Shown here: positions 32,981-46,500 of the stretch, one piece after another
Position numbering within the stretch: position 1 is the stretch's first letter
Layout: every line of letters begins with the position of its first letter
Origin: Fomes fomentarius
Lineage: Eukaryota > Basidiomycota > Agaricomycetes > Polyporales > Polyporaceae
NCBI GenBank assembly: GCA_022606135.1
Contig: JABYQN010000010.1
Coordinates: forward strand, 1 to 64,000
Direction: 5' to 3'
DNA length: 64,000 nucleotides
The notes under the pieces: generated by a model
Seen by the model: only the letters and a program-made list of their open reading frames with translations
Databases searched by the model: none
Told to the model about the DNA's origin: nothing
Made by a program: the position numbers and the translations under genes

Positions 32981-34565
32981 ATGACAGACATCCTTGAGCC
33001 TGCACTACCCTGGGACATCCTTCGCGAGATCGCGTTCATCTGCCCACGAAGAACCTGCGCAACGCTCATGCGCACATGCATCTTCTTCTATCACGAAGCC
33101 GCAGCATCCATCCTCGGCCATGAAATTATGCTCTACAGCACATACTCGACTGCACACTTTCTCAATTTCCTTCATGCAGGGAAGAAGCCGCGCTATCCAT
33201 GTGTCCGCCACCTTGATCTACATTATACCTACTCTCCCCCTTCGCCAGACAGCGCGAAAGCGCTAGCAGATGCCATCGCTCTCATGACCGGGCTTGTCAA
33301 TCTGGTCATCCATTCCGGAGAGTATACATTTATGCACTGGCCGGCCGTAGGTGATGCTGTAGCTTCCCTCCCGTCTCTCCGTCAAATCGTCATAGAGAAC
33401 GCGGGTCCGAGATCATGGCAAATCTTCCTCTCTCTCCAATCAACCAAGTTCAGGTCTGTCAAGCTCCACATATCAGACTCAGACCGCGAACCCGAGCGCA
33501 CTCCATGGCTCTCTTCGCACCCGGTGCAGCTCTTCGGGAGGTGGACATCAACTCTGACAGAGCTTCGATATTCTAGTCCCCGTCTTCTAGCACCGCAGTA
33601 CACGCCTCCCTTCCACCCGGAGGTGTATCCTATGATGCGTACATTATGGATCTGCCATGGTGATAGCATGGTCCCCAGCCCCTACATTCGCGCCTTTCCG
33701 AATCTTGCACATCTGCATGTCCACTGCACGTCGCGCATATACGGTGCCGTGTACGAAGATCGCACCTCGAATATACGCAGTCAACGCGAGGTCCAACTCC
33801 TCGGTCCCGCACCCCAGCACTCCGGCTGGCAGGAGCTTATTCAGTTCAACGGATCGCTTAGCGACCTCTATGCTCTCGCTCTCAATTGCCACATCTCACA
33901 CATCAAATTAGACAATCGCATGGATGACACGCCCCTCCCCCCACTCTCCACAGTGCTCGCCGATGCACGGCCATCGCACCTGAACATTCACTGGTGCCCG
34001 TGGAGTCTACCTGAGACGAAGAACAGCCTCCCTGAGATCTTGCAAACGCAGGGTGCATCGCGTCTCCAAAGTCTCGTTGTCTCATGTGAGATCTACGAAG
34101 CCACACCTTTCGAGGATGTTGCTTCTGCACTGGTGAGTACCATTGTTCTGGGGCAAGGGACAGTCTGTTTGTCTTGCCGCTCAACGCTGAATGTGTTCTC
34201 AATTATAGTCTTCCCTTGCTACGTCTCTTGCGATGCTTCCAGGTCCATTCCGTCGCCTTCGGATGGGCATATACCATCTAGGAGACACTGATCAATCGGA
34301 CAAGCGGTCGCCGTCATCGGTGTGCCCATCACTAGAGCAACGACTGACGATTGCTGTGGCAAATGGGGATGTCGAGACCATCGTCCAGAACTTCGTTGAA
34401 ACGATCCCAACGCTGGAAGATGTGCTTGTTAGATACAGCAGTAAGGCAGTAGAGCTACGACAGGCTACATTCGAGCGCCAGCCTGGGGGTGAGGCTGTTA
34501 TGAGAATCGGAGGTACATGGGTGACTGATGATCCCCTGAATTGTGGTATGTTTGACTTGGATTGA
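32981..34565 (+). CDS. F-box-like protein, copy E
   Basis: Exon 1 is 32981-34132 (384 codons). The 76 bp intron begins GTGAGT and ends TTATAG. Exon 2 is 34209-34565. The product is about 502 residues, open throughout. The F-box-like start is L-P-W-D-I-L-R-E-I-A-F-I-C-P, with T-L-M-R-T-C and F-Y-H-E-A-A-A. The family blocks L-S-S-H-P-V-Q-L-F, Y-P-M-M-R-T-L and P-Y-I-R-A-F-P-N-L-A-H-L are present. The C-terminal exon ends G-G-T-W-V-T-D-D-P-L. It heads the E-F-G direct array; the next copy starts 4504 bp downstream. Function is inferred as an SCF substrate receptor from the F-box only. It may be expressed, since splice sites and frame are intact. Confidence 0.8.
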
Positions 34566-37484
34566 ATAAAAGTAATTCATGGCCATATGCTTCATTCAAT
34601 GTCATTCGTGCACTGACCGCTCAACGTGTTACGTTGTTGTGCAGTGTGACTTGACTCGGATTCTCCGGATCGTATTTGCAAGTGCGGACACTCGCGCCAG
34701 GCCGAGGGACCACCAATTCTCTCTGGCATTTCTCATCTCTTCTCTCGTTCCCCCTCTATCCTCAGGCGAATGTTCTCCATCTATCTCCGGTGCTCGCTCC
34801 ATGCATCTGCACGCTCTCCGGCCGCTCTCTGCTCTCTCTGCACGAGTCGACGCTCGCCGCGCACACCAACTACTAGCGAGAGGTGCACAGTACAATCCTC
34901 ATCGTCGGCTCACTTCCCGGAAAAGAAATCCAAGTTACAAGGTGCACAGGGGTTCTGAGGGTGTATAGGGTGATCTGACAGCTGGGAGGGTCACGAGGTG
35001 CGCCCACGAGCACGAGTGGTCGGACATCACTTGGCAATTGCACTCAAATGTATGTATATATTTGCATCTTTCCTAAATACATGCTAGATACTCGCCGCTA
35101 TCACCTCGTCCTTTCTGCAAGTCTCCCCGGCTCGTACACGCCACTCTCGCAACACAGTGCCTTGCAGATCTGTCCGCATCCCTCCATCCCGGCCCTTTGA
35201 ATCGCCGCGAGGGGGAAGAGAGTACAAGGCCGCATCTGCCTGCACTTGTCAGCGTCTACACAATCCGTACTCACTGGTCGAACTGACGAAACGAGAGCGC
35301 GGGCCGGTCTTGACCATGCTAGTCTATGTCCACTTCGCATACCCACCATGAGACCGGTGGCATCATCCACATCTTGGAGCTAGAGAAAGCAGCACGAGAA
35401 CTGCGGCGACGAGGTTGAAACATTTGACACCAGTGCAATTGTACCTGCCATTTAAAGGTTAGGAATGAGCGACATGCGGGAGAGAGGTTATGACCGCGAA
35501 CGGGACTCAGTGCGTCTCGCAAGTCTCCTGGAAAACGTCAACATCGCGATATGACGCACAAGACATATACCAATCTCGCGTGCGACCGGACCAAAATGCG
35601 CCCGCATCGAGGTTCATAGTCACATGTGGGGAGCATTAGAATTCGGAGTCTATGTCCGCGGCTGGAACGCGCGAACCCCGAGCGGCCGCCTCCTGCCAGC
35701 CCCGGTGTGGACACCAACAGCGACGCTTCCAATATGTCTTGCAAGGACGTCTGTGTAGAGATGGGGAGTCGTTTCTTCCTTCTGTTCGCGAGTCAACCGT
35801 TCCAGTTAATCAGCCCAAGTCCCACGGAAGCGAAGCGCGCTACTAGGCGGGGCTCGTCCGCCAGCCGTGAAACCGGCTCTCCAGAAGGGCGAATATCAAC
35901 CTCATCCGATGGGCGCGTTACCAGCACCGTTCAAGGTCGCCCAACGCTTCACGCATCCCCGCCGTATCCGTTCGCACTGAGCAAGGGCGGGATGGGAACT
36001 TATCTATAGTCTTGAGCCAGCGTCGTCGTAGACCTCGTTCGATTGGTACGAGACTAGCCGTAGTATTCGATGTGTGCGGCCAGTGTCGTTTGGCCTGCAG
36101 TATTCGTAAGCATTATACCGGCCGGAACTTTCGACGCCATTGTGTAAGGTGCCGGGCATGAGTCCGTAGCGGATGCACACAGTGTGAATATCTGAAGAGA
36201 GGGTATCAGTGTCTACCTGTATTCCGAACACATACACCTGAGATGTACGTTTGAGAAAAGCAGACGAGGGACAGGAGTCGCTACGTCGGTTGGGCTGGCA
36301 GAGTAGCTAGTAGACCACACCGAGTCGCAGGCTGTCTCTGCTGGGATGAAACACGCAGTGCTGGTTGTCTGAACAATGTTCAGGTCCTGAGCCTAAGCCG
36401 CTGTGACTGGACAAGCGCTGCGCTATCTCAGTCAGTCTGTAGTATATCATTTTCAATTCCGAAGCAATATTTGCATGGGGCTCACCCGTTCTTCCGTCAA
36501 ATCTATCCGCACATGCATGATGCGACTCGTCTGTGTGCGGGTCTGACCGTTTAAAACAGCGTCCGCAGCCAGGCGCTTCCGTCTGAAATGCGCATCTTTA
36601 TTCTCATAATCCGCTAGCCATGCTAATGGCTGATATTATGTGACTAGAATGGTCCGATCACAACCCGTTGATGAGCTTGGCGACAAGTACGGAGTCCTGA
36701 TTCGTTCCACAATGCGCGTCTAGGGACATATCCTGATCCCGATACCCTACATAATATTCAAATCGTTGACTTGCAGCTCATAGACGCGTCGACGGCCGGT
36801 CGAGGTGCAGCCTCTTGCGTGGGATGAGGAGGAAGACAACTAGAGCACGCAGTCCCAATCACCCCAATATGGTAGTCGAGACGCCCATTAGCCGACAGTG
36901 GCTGTACCGCGTTGTCGATTGTCGAATGAACACAACTTGCTCTCGACCACCCAACTACTAGGATAGCTACGTGAATTACGAGATCATACCGTAAGTGGTC
37001 TCTTTACTCAGAGTTCGTGTCGATATGATTGCTTCTTACACCGTTCTCTCCAGCCGGCTCTCCGTGTCCGCCTCAATCGACTCGTCGCCAGCTGTAAACC
37101 TCCAACGTCCGAGTCGTCCGAGAGTGCGAACTTGAACTCCTGCCCAGCTCCGGCCCTTCTCCGTCCGCCTTGATACTTGTTGGCCTCCCAAGCAGCCCCC
37201 TACTCAAGTGGAGGCGAGCGCGCAGTCTTTGCGGCTCGACCTTGATCGCGGGTTGATTGATCGCTGGGAGTGCTTAATAAGGCTCAGCGCAACTGGCCAA
37301 AGGTGCAATCGCATAATAGACAACGCGCGATTTGGCCGATCCAAAAATCAATAAAACCCATAGTCACACAGTCTGTCTGTATCGTGCACTCTATTCTCGA
37401 TTCGATATGGGATATTGATGAGCTTTCACGCAGTGCATATCCGGGGTCGACCCCTATTCACTATATCAGTTCTCATCCGCAACC
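34566..37484. other. Inter-gene segment between F-box copies E and F
   Basis: Just downstream of copy E (34640-35010) lies a 3' module shared with copies F and H. It contains CTCAGGCGAATGTTCTCCATCTATCT (34763-34788), which mirrors the start region of the aminopeptidase gene at 51057-51080, followed by a conserved but non-open sequence. From 35090 the decayed 'X' segment follows, with a long inverted counterpart at 63269-64000. The last few hundred bases form the promoter region of copy F. No intact gene is supported. Confidence 0.6.
35531..36318 (+). repeat. Inverted long repeat 'X', copy in the E-F interval
   Basis: It matches the reverse complement of 63269-64000 with high visual identity over ~740 bp, continuing to the window edge there. 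In both places it lies 0.7-1.2 kb upstream of an F-box copy pointing away from it, so it belongs to the duplicated unit. Short readable stretches such as V-F-G-I-Q-V-D-T-D-T-L-S-S-D suggest a former gene, not identified. Confidence 0.75.
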
Positions 37485-39087
37485 ATGACGGATGTCCGCG
37501 AGCCTGCACTGCCCTGGGATACCCTTCGCGAGATCGCCTTCATTTGCCCCCAAAGAACCGGAACCTGCGCAACGCTCATGCGCACATGCACCTTCTTCTA
37601 TCACGAAGCTGCGGCATCCATACTGGCCCAGGAAATACGGCTTTACGGCGAACCCAGGACTGTAGGCTTTCTCAAGTTCCTCCATGCAGGAAAGAAGCCG
37701 CGCTATCCATGCGTCCGCCGCCTTGATCTTCGATATAACTACTCTCGAGCTCTGTCGCCAGACAGCGCGAAAGCGCTAGCAGATGCCATCGCTCTCATGA
37801 CCGGGCTTGTGGGTCTGAGGATCCGTTCCGGAGAGTATACAATGAGGCACTGGCCGGCCGTAGGTGACGCCGTTTCGTCCCTCCCGTCTCTCCGTCACAT
37901 CGTCATAGAAGACGGGGGTCCGGGAGCATGGCAAATTCTCCTTTCTCTCCATTCAACCAAGCTCAAGTCTGTCAAGCTCGACATATACGACGGCAGATCC
38001 GAGCGCACTTCATGGCTCTCTTCGCACCCGGTGCAGCTCTTCGGGAGGTGGACATCGACTCTGACAAAGCTTGAATATTCCAGTCCTCGTCTTCCAGCAC
38101 CGCAGTACACACCTCCCATCCACCAGGAGGTGTATCCTATGATGCGTACATTGTTGATCTGCCATGATGGCCACATGGATCCCGTGCCATACATTCGCGC
38201 CTTTCCAAATCTTGCACATCTGCGTGTCCAGTGCACGTCGCACATATATGGTTCCGTGTACAAAGCTCGTACCTCGAACATACGCAGTCAACGTGAGCTC
38301 CAACTCCTCGGTCCCGCGCCCCAGCACCCCGGCTGGCAGAAGCTTATTCAGTTCAACGGGACGTTTAGCAACCTCTATGCTCTTGCTCTCAATTGCCACA
38401 TCTCACACATCCAACTAGCCCAGTACATGGATGACACCAATCTTCCCCTGCTCTCTACAGTCCTTGCCGATGCACAACCACTACACCTGAACATAAACTG
38501 GTTCACGGGGGGTTTAGACCACTCTACGAATATCCTCCCTCCGATCTTGCTAACGCAGGGTGCATCGCGTCTTGAAAGTCTCGTCATCTCCTGTAAGATC
38601 GACAGATGCACAGCTCACGAGGATGTTGCTTCTGCACTGGTGAGTACCCTTGTTTTGGGGCAAGGGACACTGGTCTATCAGTCTTGCAGCTCACGCTGAA
38701 CGTGTTCGACTTTAGTCTTCCCTTGCTGCGTCTCTTGCGATGCTTCCAGGTCCATTCCGTCGCCTTCGGATCGGCATATACCGTCTGGCAGATACTGATC
38801 AAGCGGTTATGCAGTGGCCGTCATCCAGCCGCGAATTGGTGCCAGGCCCGCCACCAGAGCACCGACTGACGATTGCTGTGGCAAACGGGGATGTCAAGAC
38901 CGTTGTCCAGAAGTTCGTAGAAACGATCCCAACGTTGGAAGATGTGCTTGTTAGATACAGCGGTGAGGTAGTAAAGCGACGACAGGCTACATTCGAGCGT
39001 CGGCCCGGGGGTGAGGCTGTTATGAGGATCGGAGGTGTATGGGTGACTGATGATCCGCTGGCTTGTAGTATGTTCGACTTGCATTGA
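37485..39087 (+). CDS. F-box-like protein, copy F
   Basis: Exon 1 is 37485-38639 (385 codons), the intron is 38640-38715 (GTGAGT ... TTTAG) and exon 2 is 38716-39087. The product is about 508 residues with no stop. The N-terminus is L-P-W-D-T-L-R-E-I-A-F-I-C-P. A two-residue insertion in the F-box-like region (R-T-G-T-C) distinguishes it from copy E. The remaining blocks closely follow copy E, making E and F the most similar pair. The start ATG follows a CAACC context and the shared upstream element. SCF-type function is inferred only from the F-box-like start. Confidence 0.8.
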
Positions 39088-42000
39088 ACAGAAGTGATTC
39101 ATTACCCACTATGCACAACCATGATGATTCTATTCAAGGTTATTCGTGCATTCATCGTCCAACGTTCAGTAGGCGTTGTACAGTCCTTGATTCGGATTCC
39201 TCGGATAGTGCGAGCGCTGAGCGCGAGGGACGATGTTTCTCTCTCGCCTTCAACATCTCTCGTTCTCCTTCGTTCCTCAGGCGAATGTACTCAGTCCATC
39301 TCTGTTGCTCTGTGTTCTCGCTCTCCCCGCGCTCTTTGCTCTTTCTACGCGACTCGTTGCTCGACACACCAACTACCAGCCGGAGGCGCACAGTACGATC
39401 ACCATCGTCGGGCTCACTGCCAGGGAAAGGACTCGAAAGTCGCATGGTGTACAGGGGGTCCAGGGGGTGTATACGGTGATCTGAAAGCTGGGATGGATAC
39501 AAGGGACACCGTCAGGAGCATGAGTCGGACTCAAATGTAGGTGATTGCATTCTCTCCTCGATGCATGTTAGGTACTCGCTATCACATCTGTGCGCGTCCC
39601 TCCATCCCGGCCCCTTGGATTGCCGCGAGGGGAAGCTGAGTACGAGGCCGCATACAATCTGCCCGCACTCGTGAGCATACACGCACTCTGTCACTGTTCG
39701 CACTCTACCAAACCGGAGCGCGGCCGGTCTCGACCACGCTCACGGTGAGAGAGCATATTTATGACCGCGAGCGGGACTCAGCGCATCTCGCGAGTCTGCC
39801 GGACTTAATCAACGTTGTGATATGATGCGCAGAACGCATACAACCCATCTCTGCGGTTGGAACGCGCAAGCCACTGTGAACACGAATGGTGACATGTGCG
39901 ATACACCTCGCGAGGACCGCATCTAGAAGGGGTGCTGGAGTCGGGCCTTTGGGGTTGACCTGGCGAGCGAGTGGGTTGTTGACCGTCCACTAGCTGAGGT
40001 CCGACAGGGATCGATAGGACCTCTGGCTCGTGTCAGTCTTTGATAACATCTCATCAAGCGTACGTACTCACAGAATCGAAGCGCGCCGCGCCAGCCGGGC
40101 TCAGACGCGAGCCTGAGCCCGTACCTACCAGCCGTGAAATCCTCCTCCAGAAGAGCGAAGTGTCCAATCCGCGCGTGACCGGCAGCATTCGATGCGCAAT
40201 GTCCAACGCATTCCGGTGGCGCGCTGGGCCAGGGCGCGATGGGAAGGTATCATATGTTTCGCGGCGCCGGCTGCCATGAAATCGCCTCAAACGCGACTAC
40301 GTCGACCTTATCGCATTCGTCCGAGTCTGGCAGCGTTCGATGCACGATGACTGTGTGGTCCCGCAGGTCGGGATGGAGAAGTATCTTCAATTTCGTGCCG
40401 GCGGGCGAGCTGCGTTGACTATCTGGCCACGAGACTATGGCAGATGCAAGCAGGTTCCACATCTGAAACATGTGTCTGACTGAGTTCTGAACCCATACAA
40501 TGCAGACGAACTGTGGAGAACAGCGGACGAGGAGCAGCAGTCGTCCATCTGACAGAATGGATGGGACAGTACATCTGCATGCACGCCGTGGTAGAGAGTT
40601 ACGCTGGAGACAAGAGGCGCATTGGGAGGCGGTTGTATCTGCCGGCGGGACAGCGGTGCTTTCGAGAGCAAGGTGAGCGGCTGCGACATGTGGACATTTC
40701 TAGTTTGGATTATTAGTGTTCGATACCGTCTCATGAACTATAGTTGCTCACTAGAACAGCGGGCGCGAGCACGACCAGTCCAGTTGAGATGTCGGTTTCC
40801 CGACCTCATACAATTGGCGTATCATGAACACCCTTTAACGCGGAAAGAATCCCGCTTTCCAATGTATGTGATTGCACGCCGGGCGAGGGCGGGATTGTCA
40901 ATTGAGCCGGCGACATCGCAGCCAAGGCGACTCCTCGGACTCGCCGGATCGCCGTGTGACTGCTCGCATTCGGCGCAGAATGGTCTGCACGCTGGACTAG
41001 GTAGGGGGCGCCGCGAGGGGAGAGTGGATGGTCGAGATGCACGCACCTGAAGAGAGCATGTCAACGTGTGATCGAGTTCTAGACATGTTTCCGACACGGA
41101 CCAGAATGAACACTGCGCCGTGTCGACAGCGAGACTGAACCCAATGGGGGAAGGCAGGCATTTACATACAAGAATCGAGTGAGAGCCTAGAGGCGGAATG
41201 ACGCAGAGATGGATGGATTGTGCGAGCGAGGTGCGCTGCTCGTGGAAAGGAGATGGTGTCGGCTTCGGCATCTTCTCGTCGTTTAGAGCCTTTGGCGTAG
41301 CGGCTCTAGTCACAGCGCTCGGTGAGTAGGCAGCACCCTCGAGATAATGCGTAGTCAGATACATTACAGGGTTTCGATCTCTCATTTTTGTCGTGTCCGA
41401 GTCGGAAGTGGCAAGACCGAGTCCATGCCCGATTTTATCAGTGCCATTACTGGCACGGATACTTATGCTGGTGCAGTCTCCGGGCGTATTCTTCTGTCTG
41501 ATGCCCAATTGCTGGTGTGCTGTTCACGTTCATACGAAACAAATATCAAATTACAACAGCATTTAGGGAAGAGAGAGATGAAGCAGAACGGTGGAAATCA
41601 CGAACTTGAAGGAAAGGTTCATGGGCTTTCTGCCGGTGCGCGTCGCATCTGCGTCCGGCAACTGTCTCGTTTCTTTCCTTCTTGAGGCTCTCCGCGGCCG
41701 TCTGCTCGTTCCCGCCAATTGCCTTTAACGCATGATCCTCAGTTTGCAGTTGCATGTCGATGCTACCTTGGCGCGTACACCATCCGAGCGAGCTCGCGCC
41801 CCTCGTCGCGTTGACGATGCAACACAGAGTCACAGAGTCACGGACTGTCGTGGTCGTAGCCCTTACGAGTTGGAGTGGCGCGGAAGACAGAAGACAGACG
41901 AGAGTTTGGCTGCCGCGTCAATTCGATATCAAAGTCTGTTCTTGTGGCTGTGCACGTGCACGCCTTTCTTCCTGAGCCCTCCCTCTTGATCACGGATCGC

Positions 42001-42206
42001 TTCATAGTCGAGAGTGCTTGCTACTGCTCAGCCAGCCTGCGCAACTTTCCAAAGCAACCGTCTCTCTGCGCTACAGACGACGCGCGTATCAGCCGCACCA
42101 CAACTATACTTAGTTTGTCGGTATTGTACACTCTCAAGTCGACATGGCATACTGATGAATTTTCACGCCGTGCACATCTTTGCTATTTCAGCTCACATCG
42201 ACAACA
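39088..42206. other. Inter-gene segment between F-box copies F and G
   Basis: It holds the same 3' module as after copy E (39180-39500, with CTCAGGCGAATGTACTC), then a diverged 'X' segment (about 39560-41700), then the promoter region of copy G. Small frames are present but none has a domain. A readable phrase R-A-A-L-T-I-W-P-R-D-Y-G-R at about 40400 may be a relic of an unidentified gene. Confidence 0.5.
42143..42182 (+). promoter_or_regulatory. Conserved upstream element of the F-box family
   Basis: A TATTGAT-AAGCTTTCACGCAGTGC-like block lies 30-80 bp before the start codon of all copies that keep their 5' end: about 5167 in A, 15378 in B, 32908 in E, 37409 in F, here in G and, inverted, upstream of D and H. 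It may be core promoter or 5' leader. Retention in the decayed copy B shows it was duplicated with the unit. Confidence 0.5.
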
Positions 42207-43282
42207 ATGGCGGAAGTCCCAGAGTCTGCACTGCCCTGGGATATCCTCCGCGAGATCGCCTTCATCTGCCCCCGAGAAACCTGCACAACACTAATGTGCA
42301 CATGCGCCTTCTTCTATCACGAAGCTGCGGCATCCATACTCGGCCAGGAAATAGGGCTTCACAACGAACACATGACTTCAGGCTTTCTCAAGTTCCCACA
42401 TGCAGGAAAGAAGCCCCGCTATCATTGTGCCCGCCACCTCACTCTTTGGTTCGGTAGCCCTCTGCCGCCAGACACCGCGGACGCGCTAGCACATGCCATC
42501 GCTCTCATGACCGAGCTTGTGGTTGTCGAGATTGGTTCCGGAGAGCTTACATTGAGGGACTGGCCGGCCATAGGTGACGCCATCGCGCTCCTCCCGTCTC
42601 TCCGGCAAATCTACATAGACGGAGTGGGTCCGCGATCATGGCAATTCCTTCTCTCTCTCCAATCATTGCTCAGGTCTATCAAGATCGGCATATCAGACTG
42701 CGAAACCGAGGAGGAGCTATCTGGGCAGGGCCCCAGCTCTCCATGGCTCTCCTTGCACCCGGTGCAGCTCGTTGGGAGGTGGACATCGACTTTGACAGAG
42801 CTCGCCTATCACAGTTGCTATGCTCCTCCAGTTCACGATGCGTCCCCCAGCCATTCAGCAGTGTACCCTATGATGCGTACACTATCCATCCGCCATCATG
42901 GTCGCTTGGATCCCACCCCGTATATTCGCGCCTTCCCGAATCTTGCACATCTGAATGTCGACACGCGGCTACAATTGAACGATGACATACACGACTATCG
43001 CACCCCCAATATACACAGTCAACGCGAGCTCCGGCGCTGTGGTCCCATGTCCTCGTCTCACGTCCCCGGTTGGCGGGAGCTCGTACAATTCAACGGATCC
43101 CTTGTCGATCTCTATGCTCTCGCACTCGATTGCCGCATCTCACATATCAGACTAGACGATTACACGGAGGACATAGACCTTCCCTTGCTCTCTGCAGTCC
43201 TCGCCGATGCACGACCGGTGCACCTGAATATCTACAGGTGCAATGGGATTCTACAACACCCGACGGACAACCTCGCTTCGAT

Positions 43283-43571
43283 TGTCAAGACCCGATGAGC
43301 GTCTGTCGGCAGGGCAGGCGAGGCGTCGAGTAGAGTGAATGAATATAGATATGAGTGTGAGAGTGTCAAAGAAGTACAGCAGCGCCGGACGGTACCGTAA
43401 GACGAGAAGGACAGTCTGGGGAGAAGAAGTCTCCCCAGCGACTATAAGAGACCGTGAGGGATCCGATAACTAACTATCGATGAGGAGAACATGAGGACTC
43501 GGGCATGAGGCTACTGCACGTAGGGCGTCTATCGGTAAGGAGAGCGTTCAGGCGCTGAAGAATTCGTAACA
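43283..43571 (-). repeat. 3' LTR of the Gypsy element (left copy)
   Basis: 289 bp, identical by eye to 49736-50024. It includes a perfect 9 bp stem, 5 nt loop hairpin (43416-43438, CTGGGGAGA / TCTCCCCAG). The pol frame runs ~98 bp into this LTR before its stop at 43474. Confidence 0.95.
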
Positions 43572-46500
43572 TCACCCCCTCTTTAAGACGCGCTTTCTCC
43601 TGGAGCGCGATATCGTCAGGAAGAGTGGACGCGAGAAACTGCGCATAAGATATTCCGAGCGAATTCACCGGGCGGGGTGCACTTGGGTGTGCCCGATGAA
43701 ACTCTGCGATGGCCTCCTTGGCATGGGGAAGGTTTGTGCGCGAGAGCCACTCGTTCTCAGTGTCCGGGTACCCCCTCCACTTGACGAGGTACTCGATTCC
43801 TCTCTTGTTGCGTGTCGGGCGCGAGTCGAGCACCGTTTCCACTTCTACCTCCTCTTCGCCTTCTACTAGCTCTGCCGGAGGTCTCTCGAAGTTCGGTCCG
43901 TGGGCTTCTGTCTCTATGTACGGTGTGAGGAGAGACGCGTGGAAGACCGGGTGGATACGTTTCCAGGTCTTTGGGATGTCGAGTCTATATGTGACCGGGC
44001 CAAGCACATCAGTTATTTCGAATGGTCCATGACGCTTTGCCGCGAGCTTAGCTTTCGGCTGAGTGGTCTTCAGGTTTTTCCCATCTAGCCAGACCTTGTC
44101 CCCTGCCTTGAGATTTATCGCATCTTTTCCCCAGTCCCCGTTGTTCCGTTTCATCAACTCCGCCGCAAGCGCGAGGCTCGCGTCTGCTTCCTTCCGCATC
44201 TCCTCTAGTGCGAGAAGGCGTTCTTCTACACTTGGGACGTTCGAATCTGTATCGAGTACTGAGGGGAACATACGTGGCGTGAACCCATACCAAAGTTGGA
44301 ACGGAGACTTCCCTGTGGCAGAGTGGACTCGAGAATTGTGGCAAAACTCGGCGTAGGGTAGCCACTTCACCCAATCGTCTTGCCTATAGTTGCAGAACGC
44401 TCGTAGGTACTGCTCGACTTCTTGATTAACCCTTTCCGTTTCGCCGTCCGTCTGTGGGTGGTATGCCGTACTGAGTGATGACTGAATCCCGAGCTTCTCG
44501 AGGACTCCACGCGTGACCTTGCTTGCGAACTGCGGGCCTCTGTCCGAGATAAGCTGGTCCCAGAGTCCGACCCGTCGATAGACATTGTTGAACAACAGGT
44601 CGATGGTCCCATCGGCGTCGATAGTCTTGTGGCAGGGCGTGAGGACAATTGCTTTTGTACTCCGATCGACCGTGACGTTGAGCGCGTCGTAGCCGTCGGA
44701 CGGGGGTAAATCAGTGACATAGTCCGTTGTGAGCGTGCCGAAGGGCCGGGACGGGACTGCGTTCGGGACGAGTGGGACGTGTGCGGCATGACTCTGATTC
44801 TTAGTTGCTTGGCAGGTAGCGCATCCCTTGACGTAGTTGCGTACGAATACTGAGATCCCGGGCCACCAGAACTCTCGACTGACGAGTTCGTACGTCTTGA
44901 AACGTCCAGGGTGGCCTGCTGTCGGCGAGTCGTGGTAGCGTCGCACAATGTCCCGACGCAATTCTGTGTCGTCGGGGATGTAGACCTTACCACGGAATAA
45001 GATGAGCCCATCCTCGTAGTTCCATTCTTGAATGTCTTTGACCAGGGATCGCGGGCCATTCTTCAAGATAACCTCGAGCGCTTGGACCACTTCGGCGTCG
45101 CGTTTGGGAGCTTCTCGAATCCTCTGGCGAAGGGTAGCATCCCCAATGGAGTTAACCATGCATGGGCGCGTCGCCCGTACACGGAAAAACTTTGGATCGA
45201 GGAGGACGTGGTCGCGGTTGTCATCCTCTACCCCCTCTTTGTGGTCAGGTCGCCTCGACATGGCGTCACTACGGTTCTGTTTGCCTGGCTTGTGGACGAG
45301 TAGAAAGTCGAAGCGTGAGAGGAACAAGGACCAACGTGCCTGTCTGCGGTTCAGCTTCTGCGCCGTCTTGAAATATTCGAGATTCTTGTGGTCCGTCCAT
45401 ATCTCGATTACGTCTGGGGCGCCTTCTAGGTAATGTCGCCAAGTCTCGAGTGCGCGGACAATCGCCAGCAGTTCTTTGTCATATATGTCGTAATTACGCT
45501 CCGCTTCGGACAAGGACTTCGACAGATACGCAACCGGGTGCCACTGGTCGTCCGTACCCTTTTGCGACAGGATTCCCCCTGTAGCGAAGTCCGACGCGTC
45601 GACTTCAACTAAGTACGGTTTGTCAGCGTCGGGCATAATAAGGACAGGGGATGACGTGAACGCATCCTTCAGCTGGTCAAATGCTTCTTGACAGGTCGGC
45701 GTCCACAGCCAAGGCGTGTCCTTCCTTGTCAGGTCGAAGAGCGGGCGTGCGGTCTTTGAGAAGTCCTTGATGAACCGTCTGTAGAAATTTCCAAAGCCTA
45801 AGAATGCTTGGACGTCCTTGACTTTCTGCGGCGTCGGCCATTCGGCGATACCTGCAATCTTGACTGGGTCCATGGCCAGTCGATCGTGTGAGATGATCAG
45901 GCCGAGATATTCGATTGAATCACGTTCAAAGAAACATTTCTCCGGCTTCAGGAATAGGTCGTGTTCCTCGAGTCGTCTGAGGACCTGCTTCACGATCCGG
46001 CGGTGCTCTTCCATCGTCGCAGTGAAGACCAAGATGTCGTCCATATATATGATGACTTTTCCGGTGTCGATCAAGTCCTTGAAGATCTCGTTCATCATTG
46101 CCTGGAACGTTGCCGGTGAGTTCATCAGTCCGAAGAACATAACTGTAGGCTCAAACAACCCAAGGTTCGTCTTAAACGCCGCTTTCCATTCGTCGCCCTC
46201 TTTGATGCGAACATTGTTGTACCCCCATCTGACGTCCATTTTCGAAAAGATACGTGAGCCTTTCAGTTTGTCGACTAACTCTGGGATTAGGGGGAGGGGA
46301 TACTCGTTCTTGATCGTCCCCGAGTTAAGGTATCTGTAGTCTTGGACTGGTCGTAGTTTCCCATCCTTCTTTTTGACGAAGAAGAACGGACTTGCCATGG
46401 GCGACTTCGAAGGTCGTATGTACCCCTTCCTCGTGTGTTCATCTACGAACGCCTTTAGTTCCGCCTGTTCTGTCGGACTTAACGGGTAGATCTTGCATGA

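Noticed and set aside
45818..46339. 173-codon + strand frame inside pol
   Set aside because: It is antisense to the RT and RNase H region of the intact Gypsy Pol.
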